DNA of 64,000 nt from Phymatolithon calcareum (GCA_977006965.1 OZ345353.1:2480001-2544000), one strand, 5' to 3'. Positions 52,081 to 61,721 are shown, numbered from the stretch's first letter. Numbers and translations are program-made. The notes: generated by a model from the sequence alone, not told the origin.

Positions 52081-52968
52081 CGTGACCTCGTGGACTTTCA
52101 TTCGAGCTTCCGCCTTCTCCGAGCGCGATCCGTTGATCGCCTCGCTCACAATGTGGACATTCCAGAATCGGTCGTTCACTTTGCAGAAAACGAGTGCCTC
52201 AGGGAAAAATTAAATGTGTGCCTCGGAGTTGAAAGTAGTGGCTTCAGCAGTGGTTTCACCATCTTCTGTGTCCTCTGAGGCAATCTGGTCCATTGGAGAC
52301 ATTCTCAGCGATGTAAGCCGAGGTATGACGATCGACGCCGAGTGAGCGTCTATACGAGACGTAGACGTAGTGCAATATGAAGCGATAGCCGCAACATAAT
52401 GCATTCTGTTGCAAGACCACCCGTCGTACAGTATAGCACCGTGAGTACCATCCATTAAGGCAGCGATTCGGCTCTCAACGAGCTCGACGAGGTAAATGAC
52501 ACGTACGACCTTCCTGACGGATAGCTTGACATGGCGAGAGAACTTGCACACTTCGGTGTCTTCAACGTGCGCCAGCGGCTGATTTTTCGTAACAATCAGT
52601 CGAATATACGCATGCACCGCTTTATCATACGCAGACATAGACCGGACTTCGAAGTGGGAGCGTATTGTACCGCCTTTCTGCTGCATCGCGAACAGCGCGT
52701 CGTTGTAGAGGCGTTGTAGAGTTGCGTCTTGTTCAGATGGGGTTTGGCCTTTGGCGTAGTATCGTTTAAGGTGGTCGTACGGATTCCTGTAGCCGGTCTT
52801 CTCGATGAATGATACGATATGAGTGGGGCAGCTCGGCCTCGGGCTCCGATGTTGCAAGCAGTCTCTCTCGACCGAGGCGCCGGTCGTTCTCTCGATCACA
52901 TGCCGCTTCACATTGCAAACGAACGGCATCAATGCGAACACGACTTCTTTAGGGATCGGCTTGCTCAT
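52081..52968 (-). pseudogene. hAT-like transposase, N-terminal half, interrupted
   Basis: The frame 52968-52210 (252 codons) fits the N-terminal half of hAT-related proteins common in oomycetes and algae: a cysteine/histidine opening, GYRNPYDHLKRYYAKGQ, LYNDALFAMQQKGGTI, IRLIVTKNQPLAHVEDTEVCKFS, then GAILYDGWSCNRMHYVAAIASY, the last matching the family's D-G-W motif. After FNSEAHI comes a stop, but the same frame goes on FFPEALVFCKVNDRFW and about 40 more residues, so the stop is probably a mutation. The catalytic C-terminal half is not present. It lies inside the 2,063-bp element. The family call is from memory of motif order. Confidence 0.6.
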
Positions 52969-53904
52969 GGAGACTAGGGTTCCTCGTGCTCGGTGGAGTG
53001 TGGATCAGGTGAGAATGATCGCCGTCATTGAGACTGTATTGCACACCGCTTGATGCTGTGTTTCGCAGTCTACGAAACACTGCATCACTACGTTGTACGT
53101 ACAGCTGATGCCCTTGATAAGCTCAAATTCAGGCCGCATATCGATGTTAGCCGGTAAGCTAACGAAAAGTAGCGGTTCGCGTGACGAGACTCCACGCAGC
53201 ATATGGATGGAGCCTCGACGATGAAATAAAAATTGCAATACCGGAGCTCTCCGCAATTTCACATTGCAATTCCGTATTGCAATGTGCTGCAATCTCAATA
53301 TATTGGGTCCGAGACCTGCCGACAGTAAGTTCATCAATCCGTTGGGGACCGACAGCCAAATGAAAGTACCGTTGCCTTTTTGCAATGTTGACGGACTGTG
53401 AACCAAGAAAGTCTACTGGCGGGGATTACGAACGGTGTGAAACGAATACCTTGCGAGAATGTAGCTAGACAGTCAGAGGTATATGGAATGATGTAGAGAC
53501 TACTTAAACGGTGATCGAAGTCTTTCTCGAGGAAGTCACCACTATCAACTTTACCAACCACAAACCAACCGCCAAGGATATCGACAGATAAACTTACTCT
53601 TCCGAAGAAATACAGCAGCGCATTCACAATGCCGAGCAACCATCCATTGCGTACCATTGGAATGGACCGCTCCTGCTGAACTCAATACATCCCTACGGAG
53701 TTTCTGACCCAGCAGAGTTGGCGCACCTTGCCGAAATCACTACATACCATCGGAATTGCTGACCAAGCGAGCTGTAAGACATCTTGCCAAAAGCACTACA
53801 TCTCTTATGGAGTTTCTGCCTAGACAAGTTGTATGGACGTCCGGCATGGCCTTCGTCTCGTTAGGGAACTGAACAAGTCCTTCAGTTCCTGGATACTCAA
53901 GACA
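52969..53904. other. Right part of the 2-kb element
   Basis: No gene recognised. An open minus-strand frame (53657-53334) has no family signature. A direct echo GTAGGG/CATAC...GGAGTTTCTG recurs at about 53690-53706 and 53750-53816, three times, hinting at a short internal repeat. Confidence 0.4.
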
Positions 53905-54009
53905 GTTCTCTATCATTTCACGTATGTTAGTTTCATGGCATGAAAATTCGGCCGCGAAAGGAAGTAACTGCTTCGGACTTCGCGAGGCTCCGGAGGGGAA
54001 CAGAGGTGG

Positions 54010-54195
54010 GATTTTAGTACACTGAACGGTGTTACACCAATTAAGGGAAACTCGTCATGAGACAGAGCCCAGCTAAAACTCTTGCCATCGAATCGTCCAT
54101 AAAAGACGCTTCCGACCACAGCAAGTGGAGTCGCATGAAGCCTTCTAGACGCGCTAGCCCCTTAGGGTAATATAGCAATCATCATCATCATCATG
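54010..54195 (+). mobile_element. LINE 3' end with (ATC)n tail
   Basis: Encodes AIESSIKDASDHSKWSRM, then KPSRRASPLG and a stop, followed by AATATAGCAATCATCATCATC. Inverted partner at 56784-56946. The microsatellite tail in place of poly(A) is typical of several LINE clades. Confidence 0.65.
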
Positions 54196-54329
54196 CGTGG
54201 TATGTTCGTCACCAGATCTTATTCACATATGCTGGCCAATACGTATTGCAATTGGAAAGGAAAGTGCAATTTACGGAAATAGCAGTATATTGCCGTAAAT
54301 TGCAATAGCAGTATACTGCTCCCATTCCC

Positions 54330-54995
54330 TGGCCTTGATCTCATTGTTGTACGGCATAAGCGAGCATTGGGCAAAACGCCGCTCAGCTTGCTTTGTATGG
54401 CATAAATTGTAGGGGTCATACTTCTTAGCTGTGACATGCCCTGGTGAAGATTGCAATGTACTCGCTAAGCGCTGTTGTGCGTATGAAGGTTAGGGGAGGT
54501 GTTCAACAAGTTGACGACCTGCAACACCTGCGCAGCTTTGTTAATTTCCAAAATACATGGGGGAAATCAAAAACGCATCGAACGTGGGGAATCGTATTAC
54601 TGGTAACACCGGGACCTTATTGAGGATTAGAAATCAGCGGTCGTCCACCAAATCGAAACAGAAAGACACAGAGGCGTTGGTGGGTTGCTTCCTGTGTCGC
54701 TTTTGTGAACGAACCCTGATCTCGAATATTCATTTAGGTCCCGATGTGGGCACATTCGTTGGTCGCTGTCCTTCCGTGCAGACGTTGTAGGACACTCGAA
54801 CTAATTGCGGTAATTAATTGCGGTACTTAGAGTTTGCGTTGTAGGTTTCTGTCATGTTTGACGAAAATCGAAAAACGCAACGAACATGGGGTTTCTTCTT
54901 TGACTACAACAATGGGCCCTGAGATATGGGACTGTTCACCAACGCGACATATGAAGCCCGCCATCGAAGAATTCACGGCTTCTCGTGTCGATTTG
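54330..54995 (+). repeat. Array-entrance repeat, copy B (repeated at 63336-64000)
   Basis: Nearly identical direct copy of the last 665 bases of the window, beginning CCTTGATCTCATTGTTGTAC and running through hairpins B1 and most of B2. Part of it (from about 54490) is also in array A at 42010 onward, more diverged. Confidence 0.9.
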
Positions 54996-55020
54996 TTGAA
55001 CGAGCACATATTTCGAATTT

Positions 55021-55091
55021 CTCCTTAATGACAAAACTGGGACGAGGATGAACACGATGTTCATCCTTGCCCCAGTGTTGTCATTAAGGAG
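55021..55091. repeat. Short hairpin unit B3, 34-bp arms
   Basis: CTCCTTAATGACAAAACTGG plus GACGAGGATGAACA pairs with TGTTCATCCTTGCCCC plus AGTGTTGTCATTAAGGAG around CGA, almost without mismatch. It is the counterpart of A2. Confidence 0.88.
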
Positions 55092-56182
55092 AGAATTCAC
55101 ACTCTTTGTTCATTTTCTACTCAGCCAACGTAGGACCTAGCAAAATGATCCTCTCTGAACAAGAAGAAACCAGGTTGCAATGCGAAGACGCAATCCAGGA
55201 GGTCTTCCCCAAGAACACGGAGGTAGAAATGTAGGCAACGCGACTTTGCGCTATGACTCAGTTGCTAAATAGACAACGAGAGCTTCAATAAACTTACATC
55301 CATCCATCACTCCGTAAAGACCTGGCGCAACTACAAACTCTGTATTAAGCCTCTATATAGTGCTCCTGTTTCTAGTACGAATAAGATAAGCATGTGGTCA
55401 ATGAAATCCACATGATTGAGAGGAAGTATTTTCCGACGCTCGGAACACATAACTGTTCCGCTTCGTGTAGCGCTTGTATCACATCCCGACAATGGCTTCT
55501 TGTGTCGATTTCGTGAACGGGCACAGGTGTTGAATGCTCAGCAAGGTCGCAGTGTTCTCGATATTTCTTGTGCAACCTTGAGTTGCTTAATGCAACGAAT
55601 ATTGGTTTCTTCTTGAAGACAACATTGGCATTCTCGTGAATATTCGAGATCGGCGCCCGTTCACCAAGGCGACACAGGAAGCCCGTCCAGGCTTCTTGTG
55701 TCGATTTGGTGAGCGGGCGCAGATGTTGAATATTCAGCCACACCCCAGTGTTGTTATTAAAGAAGAAAATTCAAGTTCGTTGCTCTCGTCCGACTATCAC
55801 TTTTTACGAATCTAACAACGTCTAGAGGTACGTTCGAGATACTTGTGCAATTTTGAGAAAGCAATGAACTTGGGACTTCTTCCTTATTAACGACATTAGC
55901 GCTTTCCTGAACACTCGAGATCGGTGCCCGTTCACGAATTCGAAATAAGAAGCCAGCCATCCAAGACTTTATGGCTTCTTTTGTCGATTTGGTGAACTTG
56001 CGCGTATCTCAAATATTCTGTGAAACTCCAGCGTTTTATTGAAGCAGATTTAAGTTCGTTGTTCGTTATCCACTCAGACGCCGTGAGATATTGTTCGACT
56101 ACCAGGAGTTTATTATATTAACAATATACAAACGTAAGTTCGAGATGTTGAGGTTGCGCTGTTTAACACAACGGACGTGGAT

Positions 56183-56346
56183 TTTCGTCTTTAATGACAA
56201 CACTGGCGCTTGGTTGAATATTCGAGATCGGCGCCTGTTCACCAAGGCGACACAGGAAGCCAGCTAAGGCTTCTTGTGTCGATTTGGTGAAGAGGCGCAG
56301 ATGTTGAACATTCAGCCAGACTCCAGTGTTGTCATTAAAGACGAAA
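56183..56346. repeat. Long hairpin unit B7
   Basis: Best-preserved unit: 164 bases, arms about 79, loop AGCTAA (56262-56267). The outer 24 bases pair perfectly; mismatches cluster in the GATCGGCGCC/GGCGCAGATG middle. Confidence 0.88.
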
Positions 56347-57443
56347 ACTCGCTTTCTTTCCTTTCTGCTTCCATTTAGACGTCGTAGCGCATGGTCCCGT
56401 TGAGTATCGCGCGACTCAACAACTCATGAGGGTGCCTTTCTGATGTGGTAGTATCGGGACAGCGACCTTGGAGCATCAGAACGAAGAAGTCAAGTGGTGA
56501 GGAATGATCGAGACTCGCCATGTGTTTTAATTGTTGTACAGAGCTATGGTTATCTGAATGCAGGTGCGAGCTGGGAACCACCCTCAAGTCCGAGCGCGTG
56601 GGACAGCGAAGCAATGAAGTATGCCGTGGGCAACAACTCCTGCTCGTGAGACATCCTCTGATGAATCACGCCAGTTGTATGCATAGGCAACGGTCTTGGT
56701 TCTTGCAGGTTGCAAGCCCTATAAGTAGAGGAGCATAGTAGTGCTAAAGTAAAGTTGATAACACTTCTACGATTTACAACCTGATAATGATGATGATGAT
56801 TGCTTTATTCCTCTAAGAGGTTAGCACGTCTAGAAGGCTTCATGCGACTCCACTTGTTATGGTCGGAAGCGTCTTTTATAGACGATTCGATACCTTGGTT
56901 TGGGATATCGCCAAGGAGAGAAGCATATGTTCTGGGTACGCATTGTCGATTTACAACCTGCGCATAAGGACGAAACGCAACAGGTCCGACTACCTTCTGG
57001 GCCAGAGAGGGAAGATTGTGGAGACCGAAAATCACTATGCAATGGGCGCACGTAATATAGATCGGTGCCCGAGCTAACGAACATAAGGTCTAGGCAAAAG
57101 AAAATGGTTAGGCATTAGGCGAGAATTTTTTGAACCTTTATTGAACACTCATCTGGAACACTTTCCATATTGTAGTGCCGTCCGTTGCCGCTCCAAGCGT
57201 ATTGCTTGACTCAAATGGACGCATTGCAAGGTCAAGTCAATTGATGGGGCCTGAGGGCGGAAAAATCCTTGTGGCGCTCTATGCCAAGAGGCCACTCGTC
57301 GACAATGGTTTTATGAAAACCAATCGACTCGTCAGAAAACAAAACGAGCATTATCCAGCACCCTTGACAAAGCCCATGCAAAAGCACACAAGATAGACCA
57401 AAAATGCCCTTTGTAATCGACTCAATCGTTCCAGGTTAGAGCC
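56347..57443. other. Interval between array B and the intact family gene
   Basis: No gene. Contains the small LINE end at 56784-56946 and, from about 56975, sequence collinear with 44425-44894 of unit 1 (probable 3' UTR and downstream DNA of the family gene). Confidence 0.55.
56784..56946 (-). mobile_element. LINE 3' end, 163 bp, 14-bp target duplication, ATC tail
   Basis: CGATTTACAACCTG stands at 56770-56783 and 56947-56960. On the minus strand the element ends SSIKDASDHNKWSRMKPSRR, ANLLEE, stop, then GAATAAAGCAATCATCATC. It is 5'-truncated in the manner of target-primed reverse transcription. Confidence 0.8.
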
Positions 57444-59027
57444 TCATCTAATCTCCAGTGCATCCAGACTCCAGAAAATCGTTCCGTCATCAAAAGAACT
57501 GACGCGAGTTTCGTCGTCTCCGATACATAGACAGCCACCATCGTCAATGTGCTCTACTTTCCTCGCAATTTTCGTCATTGATGACGCTTTAAAGAACACG
57601 TTATCGCCAACGCTAAACACTGTACCGCCAACGACGTTGAAAAACCAAGCCGGAATCGGATCGTCCAACCGCAAACCTGTTCCCTTCCGCCTCCTCACCG
57701 AAGACGGAAGAAATGAGTCCGCCTTGCTTTCAGCGTCAACCCATAGAGTTTCCGTCAGCAGCATCGACAGGAACCACCAACGGACCTTGCGATTGTATCG
57801 CATTTTCTCGAACACAAGTTTCAAATGCTCTGCACCGGCAACGCGAAGGTATGTAGTGGTAGGCAACTGTTTTTCAACTGTAACATGTGCACATGGCTCG
57901 AGTCCCACGGTCGCCCCGACTCCGACAGTTGCACCCGGCGTATCCTCGCGCAATCGCGATTTTTCCTCGATAATGAACCCTCCTTTTCCATCCGCCTGAA
58001 ACGTCGTACTGCGAAATAGTCCGACAGTCACACCAAGAGAAACACATACCCGGCAGTCTCTAGATGGCGGTGAGCCTAGAGACGTAAATTGCAACATTGG
58101 ATGCTGAAAATCCGTCCCTGTCACTTTGCTTGGCGTATATTTCTTCTTCTGTTTTTTTCTTGTAGGCGCTTTTCTTAAAGGACCCCGCGTTGGGCGTAGT
58201 GGTGTGTTGGAGTAATAATAAGAGCCGGCCTTAGCCATGGGAGCATCCGCAGGTCTAGTGCTTTCGACAAGCACTTCATGCAGGTCGGAAGGATCGAATT
58301 CTTCTATACCACTGTCTCCGTCAGAGTCTGAAGACGTGCCGTACGGGAGTGGTGGGGGTTGTAGGCGTGGTGGGGGTCGTGGGGGTCGTGGGAGTGGCGG
58401 GGGTGGCGGGGGTGGCGGGTAGACGACGAAAGCTGCGGAAGCTTCTGATGGGGGTTTTGGGGGTGGTGGCGGTGGCGGGGGTGGCCTGTTGGGGTAGTTA
58501 TAGTCGGGGAAAGCATCGAATTCCTCTTCATCACTGTCTCCGCCAGAGCCTGTAGACGTGTGTTCACCAGCATAAATTTGAGAGATATACGCGGCTTCTT
58601 CGAGTAGTGACGGAGAGGAAAGCTCACACAAGGGAACAACGAAGAATGAGACGTCCAGCATATCAACACGACGACGTGAAACAAGACAGAGACCTAGGTG
58701 CTGGCAGTCAATCTGAACCATAACCGGGCCCAGTGTACTGACACCGTCATCATGCTGAAGGTCGTGGGTGGCGGTAAACAGAGCGTGTACACTGGCATTC
58801 TTGTCGTCATTGGAAGCCAAAACCTTAGATTTCAGAGCAGATGGAAAGATTGCGCAGAGCAGAGCAGCATCAGATGGACGGTATGAGATATTTTCAAACG
58901 GAACGAGAGGTCTCAGCTCCGCGACTTCATCAGGGTCTAACTCGCCTTCCTCCAAAATACGATTGACAAGGTCATTAGTGATGCGTTCCGGCAAAGAGGT
59001 GGATGATGCAGGTGTGAGAGCGCTCAT
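57444..59027 (-). CDS. Duplicated-family gene, intact copy with polyproline insert
   Basis: 527 residues from ATG 59027; the open frame extends 30 codons upstream without an ATG. N-terminal block GELDPDEVAELRPLVPFENI and SYRPSDAALLCAIF (about 25-60), then IDCQHLGLCLVSRRR (about 107-121). An acidic/tyrosine/proline linker (about 160-275) contains two polyproline tracts and PPRPPPRLQPPPLP, absent from copies 1 and 2. The C-terminal block has CVSLGVTVGLFRSTTF, RWWFLSMLLTETLWVDAES, and LDDPIPAWFFNVVGGTVFSV (about 455-475). No signal peptide or membrane span. I do not recognise a domain. It is the only copy with an uninterrupted ATG-to-stop frame. The linker's G-rich plus strand (58340-58500) may distort assembly. 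Confidence 0.75.
   Translation of the reverse strand: MSALTPASSTSLPERITNDLVNRILEEGELDPDEVAELRPLVPFENISYRPSDAALLCAIFPSALKSKVLASNDDKNASVHALFTATHDLQHDDGVSTLGPVMVQIDCQHLGLCLVSRRRVDMLDVSFFVVPLCELSSPSLLEEAAYISQIYAGEHTSTGSGGDSDEEEFDAFPDYNYPNRPPPPPPPPPKPPSEASAAFVVYPPPPPPPPLPRPPRPPPRLQPPPLPYGTSSDSDGDSGIEEFDPSDLHEVLVESTRPADAPMAKAGSYYYSNTPLRPTRGPLRKAPTRKKQKKKYTPSKVTGTDFQHPMLQFTSLGSPPSRDCRVCVSLGVTVGLFRSTTFQADGKGGFIIEEKSRLREDTPGATVGVGATVGLEPCAHVTVEKQLPTTTYLRVAGAEHLKLVFEKMRYNRKVRWWFLSMLLTETLWVDAESKADSFLPSSVRRRKGTGLRLDDPIPAWFFNVVGGTVFSVGDNVFFKASSMTKIARKVEHIDDGGCLCIGDDETRVSSFDDGTIFWSLDALEIR
58337..58500 (+). repeat. G-rich tract with tandem GGGGGT units
   Basis: The plus strand here has many GGGGG and GGGG runs in short tandem units (GTGGGGGTCGTGGGGGTCGT and GGCGGGGGTGGCGGGGGTGG). 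It encodes the polyproline linker on the other strand and could form G-quadruplexes. Confidence 0.75.
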
Positions 59028-59411
59028 GGGCACTGGGGTTTTGAAAAAATTGCTGCAAAAGATTTGGGTTCGTGGATGGAACAAGAAGTTGCATGTGAAG
59101 CACAGGTTCCTTTGCACAGGCCCTTTGTCGTTCAGTTGCAGCCTCTAACAGTGCTGTACACATGTGACTGTCATCAGTACACCGTATACCAAGGGGGTTT
59201 CAGTACTGTACGTCATGTACATGAAGTGTAAATCTGTGGGGACGGGCATGGAACATGGACGGACAAATTTGGTCCTGCGACCAGGACCAGGACCAGACCG
59301 GAGCTCGAGAAACATTCCCACCATACAAAACGCGTTCAAATCTGGGATCCACGGAATAGAACAAAAATCAGATTCACATTAGCCGCCAATCAACCAATCC
59401 CTGTCAAGAGT
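59028..59411. other. Divergent region between family gene and GSS
   Basis: About 380 bases between the minus-strand family gene and the visible start of the glutathione synthetase frame. The GSS frame is open back to 59232 without an ATG. A CCAGGA tandem run lies at 59279-59296. Confidence 0.45.
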
Positions 59412-60983
59412 GTGGACGTCAACATTGATCCAAGTCCTCATAACCTCACGACAGAATTGCTGCTCGCTTTCCCATCGTCCGCATTGCCTGCGCCGCGGTC
59501 CTTCCTCAACCACATCAACACCTTCTCCCGTAACTCGCGGAGTTACGTCCGGCATTACCCCTTGGTGATACTATCAGGGATCGCCGAGGCAGTATCCTAT
59601 GCCGCCTGCAATGGCATAGTGGTCACCTCCAAAGATGGACTTTTCCACGCCCCAATGACATATCGTCCATCCCCACTCAACCGCTTCTGTTACTCAGAAG
59701 CACAGCTTCTCTCCCCCGTACTCAACCTCATGTTGTGCTCCATTGCTTCTGACACCGCCTATCTCCGCACCGCACTGAAGGAGACTGCATCCGTCGATCC
59801 GTTCACCGGTCGATTGCTCGAGTTACTACCCGATGTCGTTCAAGGTCCCGAGATCGCCCTTGTGCGATACGATTATTTTGTACAATCTGTGCGGGGCACG
59901 TCGATGCTGCGCATGGTGGAGATGAACACTATAGCGTCCAGCTTTGCCGCTCTGGGCACCAAAGTGTGCGATATGCATCGCTACCTCGCGGGTCGAACAG
60001 TGGGAAAGGATAGTTTCCCACGGCTCGCGGACCTACCGCACAATGACGCGCTCGGCGGATTGGCGAAGGCGCTCGCGGAAGCACATAATGCGTTTTTCAA
60101 CTTACATCAAGCGACTATCAAGGCTGAACGCAAGCACAGGCGCACGGTTGCACTCATGGTTGTGCAACCCGGCGAGCGCAATTCATTCGATCAGGACGCG
60201 TTGCGCATTGCGATGTGGGAGCGGTATTCCGTGGAGATGTTTCGCATCTCTTTACGCGATATACATTATCGTGGATACGTCAATCCCGAGACAAAACTGC
60301 TGCGAATCGAGGGAGCATCGGATGGGGAAGCCGAAGTCATTGCGAGCGTCGTGTACTTTCGTGTCGGGTTCACACCGAATGATTATCCTGGGGACGAAGA
60401 ATGGCAAGCACGTCAACTCATTGAAAGTAGTGTTGCTGCAAAGTGCCCTAGTATCGCCATGCAGTTGGTGGGGACGAAAAAGATACAGCAACTTCTCGAC
60501 AAAGAGGGCGGTGTGGAACGGTTTGTTGAACGCGAGGAAGATGCAAGGGCAATTCGGCAAACGTTTGCTCGGCAGTGGTCGCTCGCAGAGCAGGACGGAG
60601 GGGCGGATGCGGCGGCAATGGCAATCGCACGACCAGACGATTTTGTGCTGAAACCGCAGCGGGAGGGCGGTGGGAATAACCTGTATGGTGAAGAACTTCG
60701 GAAAAAGTTATTGAAAATCGGATCGAATGAACGGGCAGCATTCGTGCTTATGGAGAGAATCAAACCTGTGGTGACAAAAAATGTGTTCATTAGAGAGGGT
60801 AAATCGACGGAGGTGGACGTCGTGTCTGAGTTTGGAGCGTATGGCGTATACGTCGCGGCGGAGGGGAAGGTTATGTTAAATGAAAGTGCGGGAACATTGC
60901 TGAGGAGCAAGGTTGCCACGCAGGATGATGGAGGTGTTGCGGCTGGCGTTGCAGTTTTGGATAGCCCATATCTTGTTGACTGA
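59412..60983 (+). CDS. GSS: Glutathione synthetase, eukaryotic type (5' end unresolved)
   Basis: About 523 residues of a homodimeric ATP-grasp enzyme that joins gamma-glutamylcysteine and glycine. Family blocks: RPSPLNRFCYSEAQLLSPVLN (split here only by line), RMVEMNTIASSFAALGTKV (substrate loop), RNSFDQDALRIAMWER, VVYFRVGFTPNDYPGDEEWQ, SVAAKCPSIAMQLVGTKKIQ, FVLKPQREGGGNNLYGEEL (glycine-rich ATP loop) and the C-terminal GGVAAGVAVLDSPYLVD. All match the animal/plant enzyme and there is no internal break. No ATG is seen: the frame is open from 59232 and the coordinate given is the first near-cognate codon (GTG). An upstream exon, a non-AUG start or a base error is needed. Cytosolic location presumed. 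Confidence 0.85.
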   Translation: MDVNIDPSPHNLTTELLLAFPSSALPAPRSFLNHINTFSRNSRSYVRHYPLVILSGIAEAVSYAACNGIVVTSKDGLFHAPMTYRPSPLNRFCYSEAQLLSPVLNLMLCSIASDTAYLRTALKETASVDPFTGRLLELLPDVVQGPEIALVRYDYFVQSVRGTSMLRMVEMNTIASSFAALGTKVCDMHRYLAGRTVGKDSFPRLADLPHNDALGGLAKALAEAHNAFFNLHQATIKAERKHRRTVALMVVQPGERNSFDQDALRIAMWERYSVEMFRISLRDIHYRGYVNPETKLLRIEGASDGEAEVIASVVYFRVGFTPNDYPGDEEWQARQLIESSVAAKCPSIAMQLVGTKKIQQLLDKEGGVERFVEREEDARAIRQTFARQWSLAEQDGGADAAAMAIARPDDFVLKPQREGGGNNLYGEELRKKLLKIGSNERAAFVLMERIKPVVTKNVFIREGKSTEVDVVSEFGAYGVYVAAEGKVMLNESAGTLLRSKVATQDDGGVAAGVAVLDSPYLVD

Positions 60984-61279
60984 GAAATTGTAGTAAAGCA
61001 ATAGTAAGGGACATGACAAAATAGACGGGTACGCCATCGAATTTTTGTCAGGGATCTAGTAATTTTTGGATTATCATCAGAGTCTTCCTTGTAATCAGAA
61101 ATCATCGTCGTCATCATCGTCATCAAAAGCGCGACGGCGTCGAGATATTGTAACTTTTGTTTGACGTTCGGTCTGCGCAGAGACCGTTTTTGATAGCTAG
61201 TAGCTTTCATGTGCAAAAAGTTAAACGAATCTTATTCCTTCAATTGAGGGAAATTTTCCGACAAATAGACGATAGAGTC

Positions 61280-61721
61280 CTCTTCTTCTTCTTTAATGCA
61301 GGTTTCGGAGTTGTACTATAGCAACTCCCCATCCTTACGGCTACAGTAGACTTTAACAGATGCGAATAAGCCGCACAAAGTGCAGAGCTTCGGGGAGCTT
61401 AACATCAAAATCTCTACGCAGCCAATCTTCAGCCGCCGTCCTTCAAAGTGATGACCCGGATTGGAAACCATTTAGGATGCTCACGGTAGCTGGTCATCTC
61501 GTTACCTTCTTTCAACTCCTTCTGTCCTCTCTCCCAGCTTCCTTGAGCATTGCGGCACACCACTCAGGGCGGAATCCGTGTACTACCAAACTACCAGAAG
61601 GGGATAGTCTTCTCCCATGGGGACGCCGGAGCACAGCTCTTGCCATTTCAAAAAACCCTGCCTTGGAGGGGAAAAATTCCTGACTCTGCTCTTGTCTCCT
61701 TCCTGTGACGCACAGGTGCAC
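61280..61721 (-). mobile_element. LINE 3' end, inverted relative to 51151-51431
   Basis: On the minus strand LSPSGSLVVHGFRPEWCAAM, then (after shifts) EDWLRRDFDVKLPEALHFVR, followed by the UTR shared with 51345-51420 and a tail rich in AAG units (TTCTTCTTC at 61282-61293 on plus). Longer at the 5' side than the copy in unit 2. Confidence 0.7.

Larger units (their letters stand above)
51842..53904. mobile_element. 2,063-bp inserted element, TG...CA ends, 5-bp target duplication
   Basis: Starts TGTCTCGCTAGCC and ends TACTCAAGACA, with GTTCT on both sides (51837-51841 and 53905-53909). Unit 1 keeps the empty site (TTGTGTTCTCTATCA near 41104-41118). Terminal inverted repeat is only TGTCT plus one or two bases. 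5-bp duplication and TG...CA ends are typical of LTR-retroelement or Ginger-type integrases, yet the cargo is a broken hAT-like frame on the minus strand. No internal long direct repeats were seen, so it may be a very long solo LTR carrying an older insertion, or a non-autonomous element. Confidence 0.75.
54601..56346. repeat. Fold-back hairpin array B
   Basis: Units at about 54601-54747, 54891-55023, 55021-55091, a right half at 55490-55560, 55606-55768, 55876-56048 and 56183-56346. Order and spacer sequences match array A. The last unit has perfect 24-base ends (TTTCGTCTTTAATGACAACA..., answered by ...GTCATTAAAGACGAAA) and arms of about 79 bases with a 6-base loop AGCTAA. Period about 270-310 bases in the right half. 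No open frame or transposase. Confidence 0.88.
46316..57625. repeat. Segmental duplication unit 2 (with nested insertions)
   Basis: Direct copy of 38148-45065 interrupted by insertions at 46800-48160, about 48290-49255, 51151-51431, 51842-53904 and 56784-56946. The unit continues into the intact family gene (57444-59027), whose 5' part is missing from unit 1. Confidence 0.85.

Noticed and set aside
51842-53904. Classic hAT element bounded by 8-bp duplications
   Set aside because: The flanks share only 5 bases, confirmed by the empty site in unit 1, and the ends are TG...CA; the transposase frame is cargo or an older relic.
42383-56346. CRISPR array
   Set aside because: Repeats are long imperfect hairpins with related spacers, in a eukaryotic genome and without cas genes. 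Not CRISPR.
60413-61216. 267-codon antisense frame over the glutathione synthetase gene
   Set aside because: It overlaps conserved GSS codons on the other strand and is Ser/Thr/Pro-rich in the manner of a shadow frame.
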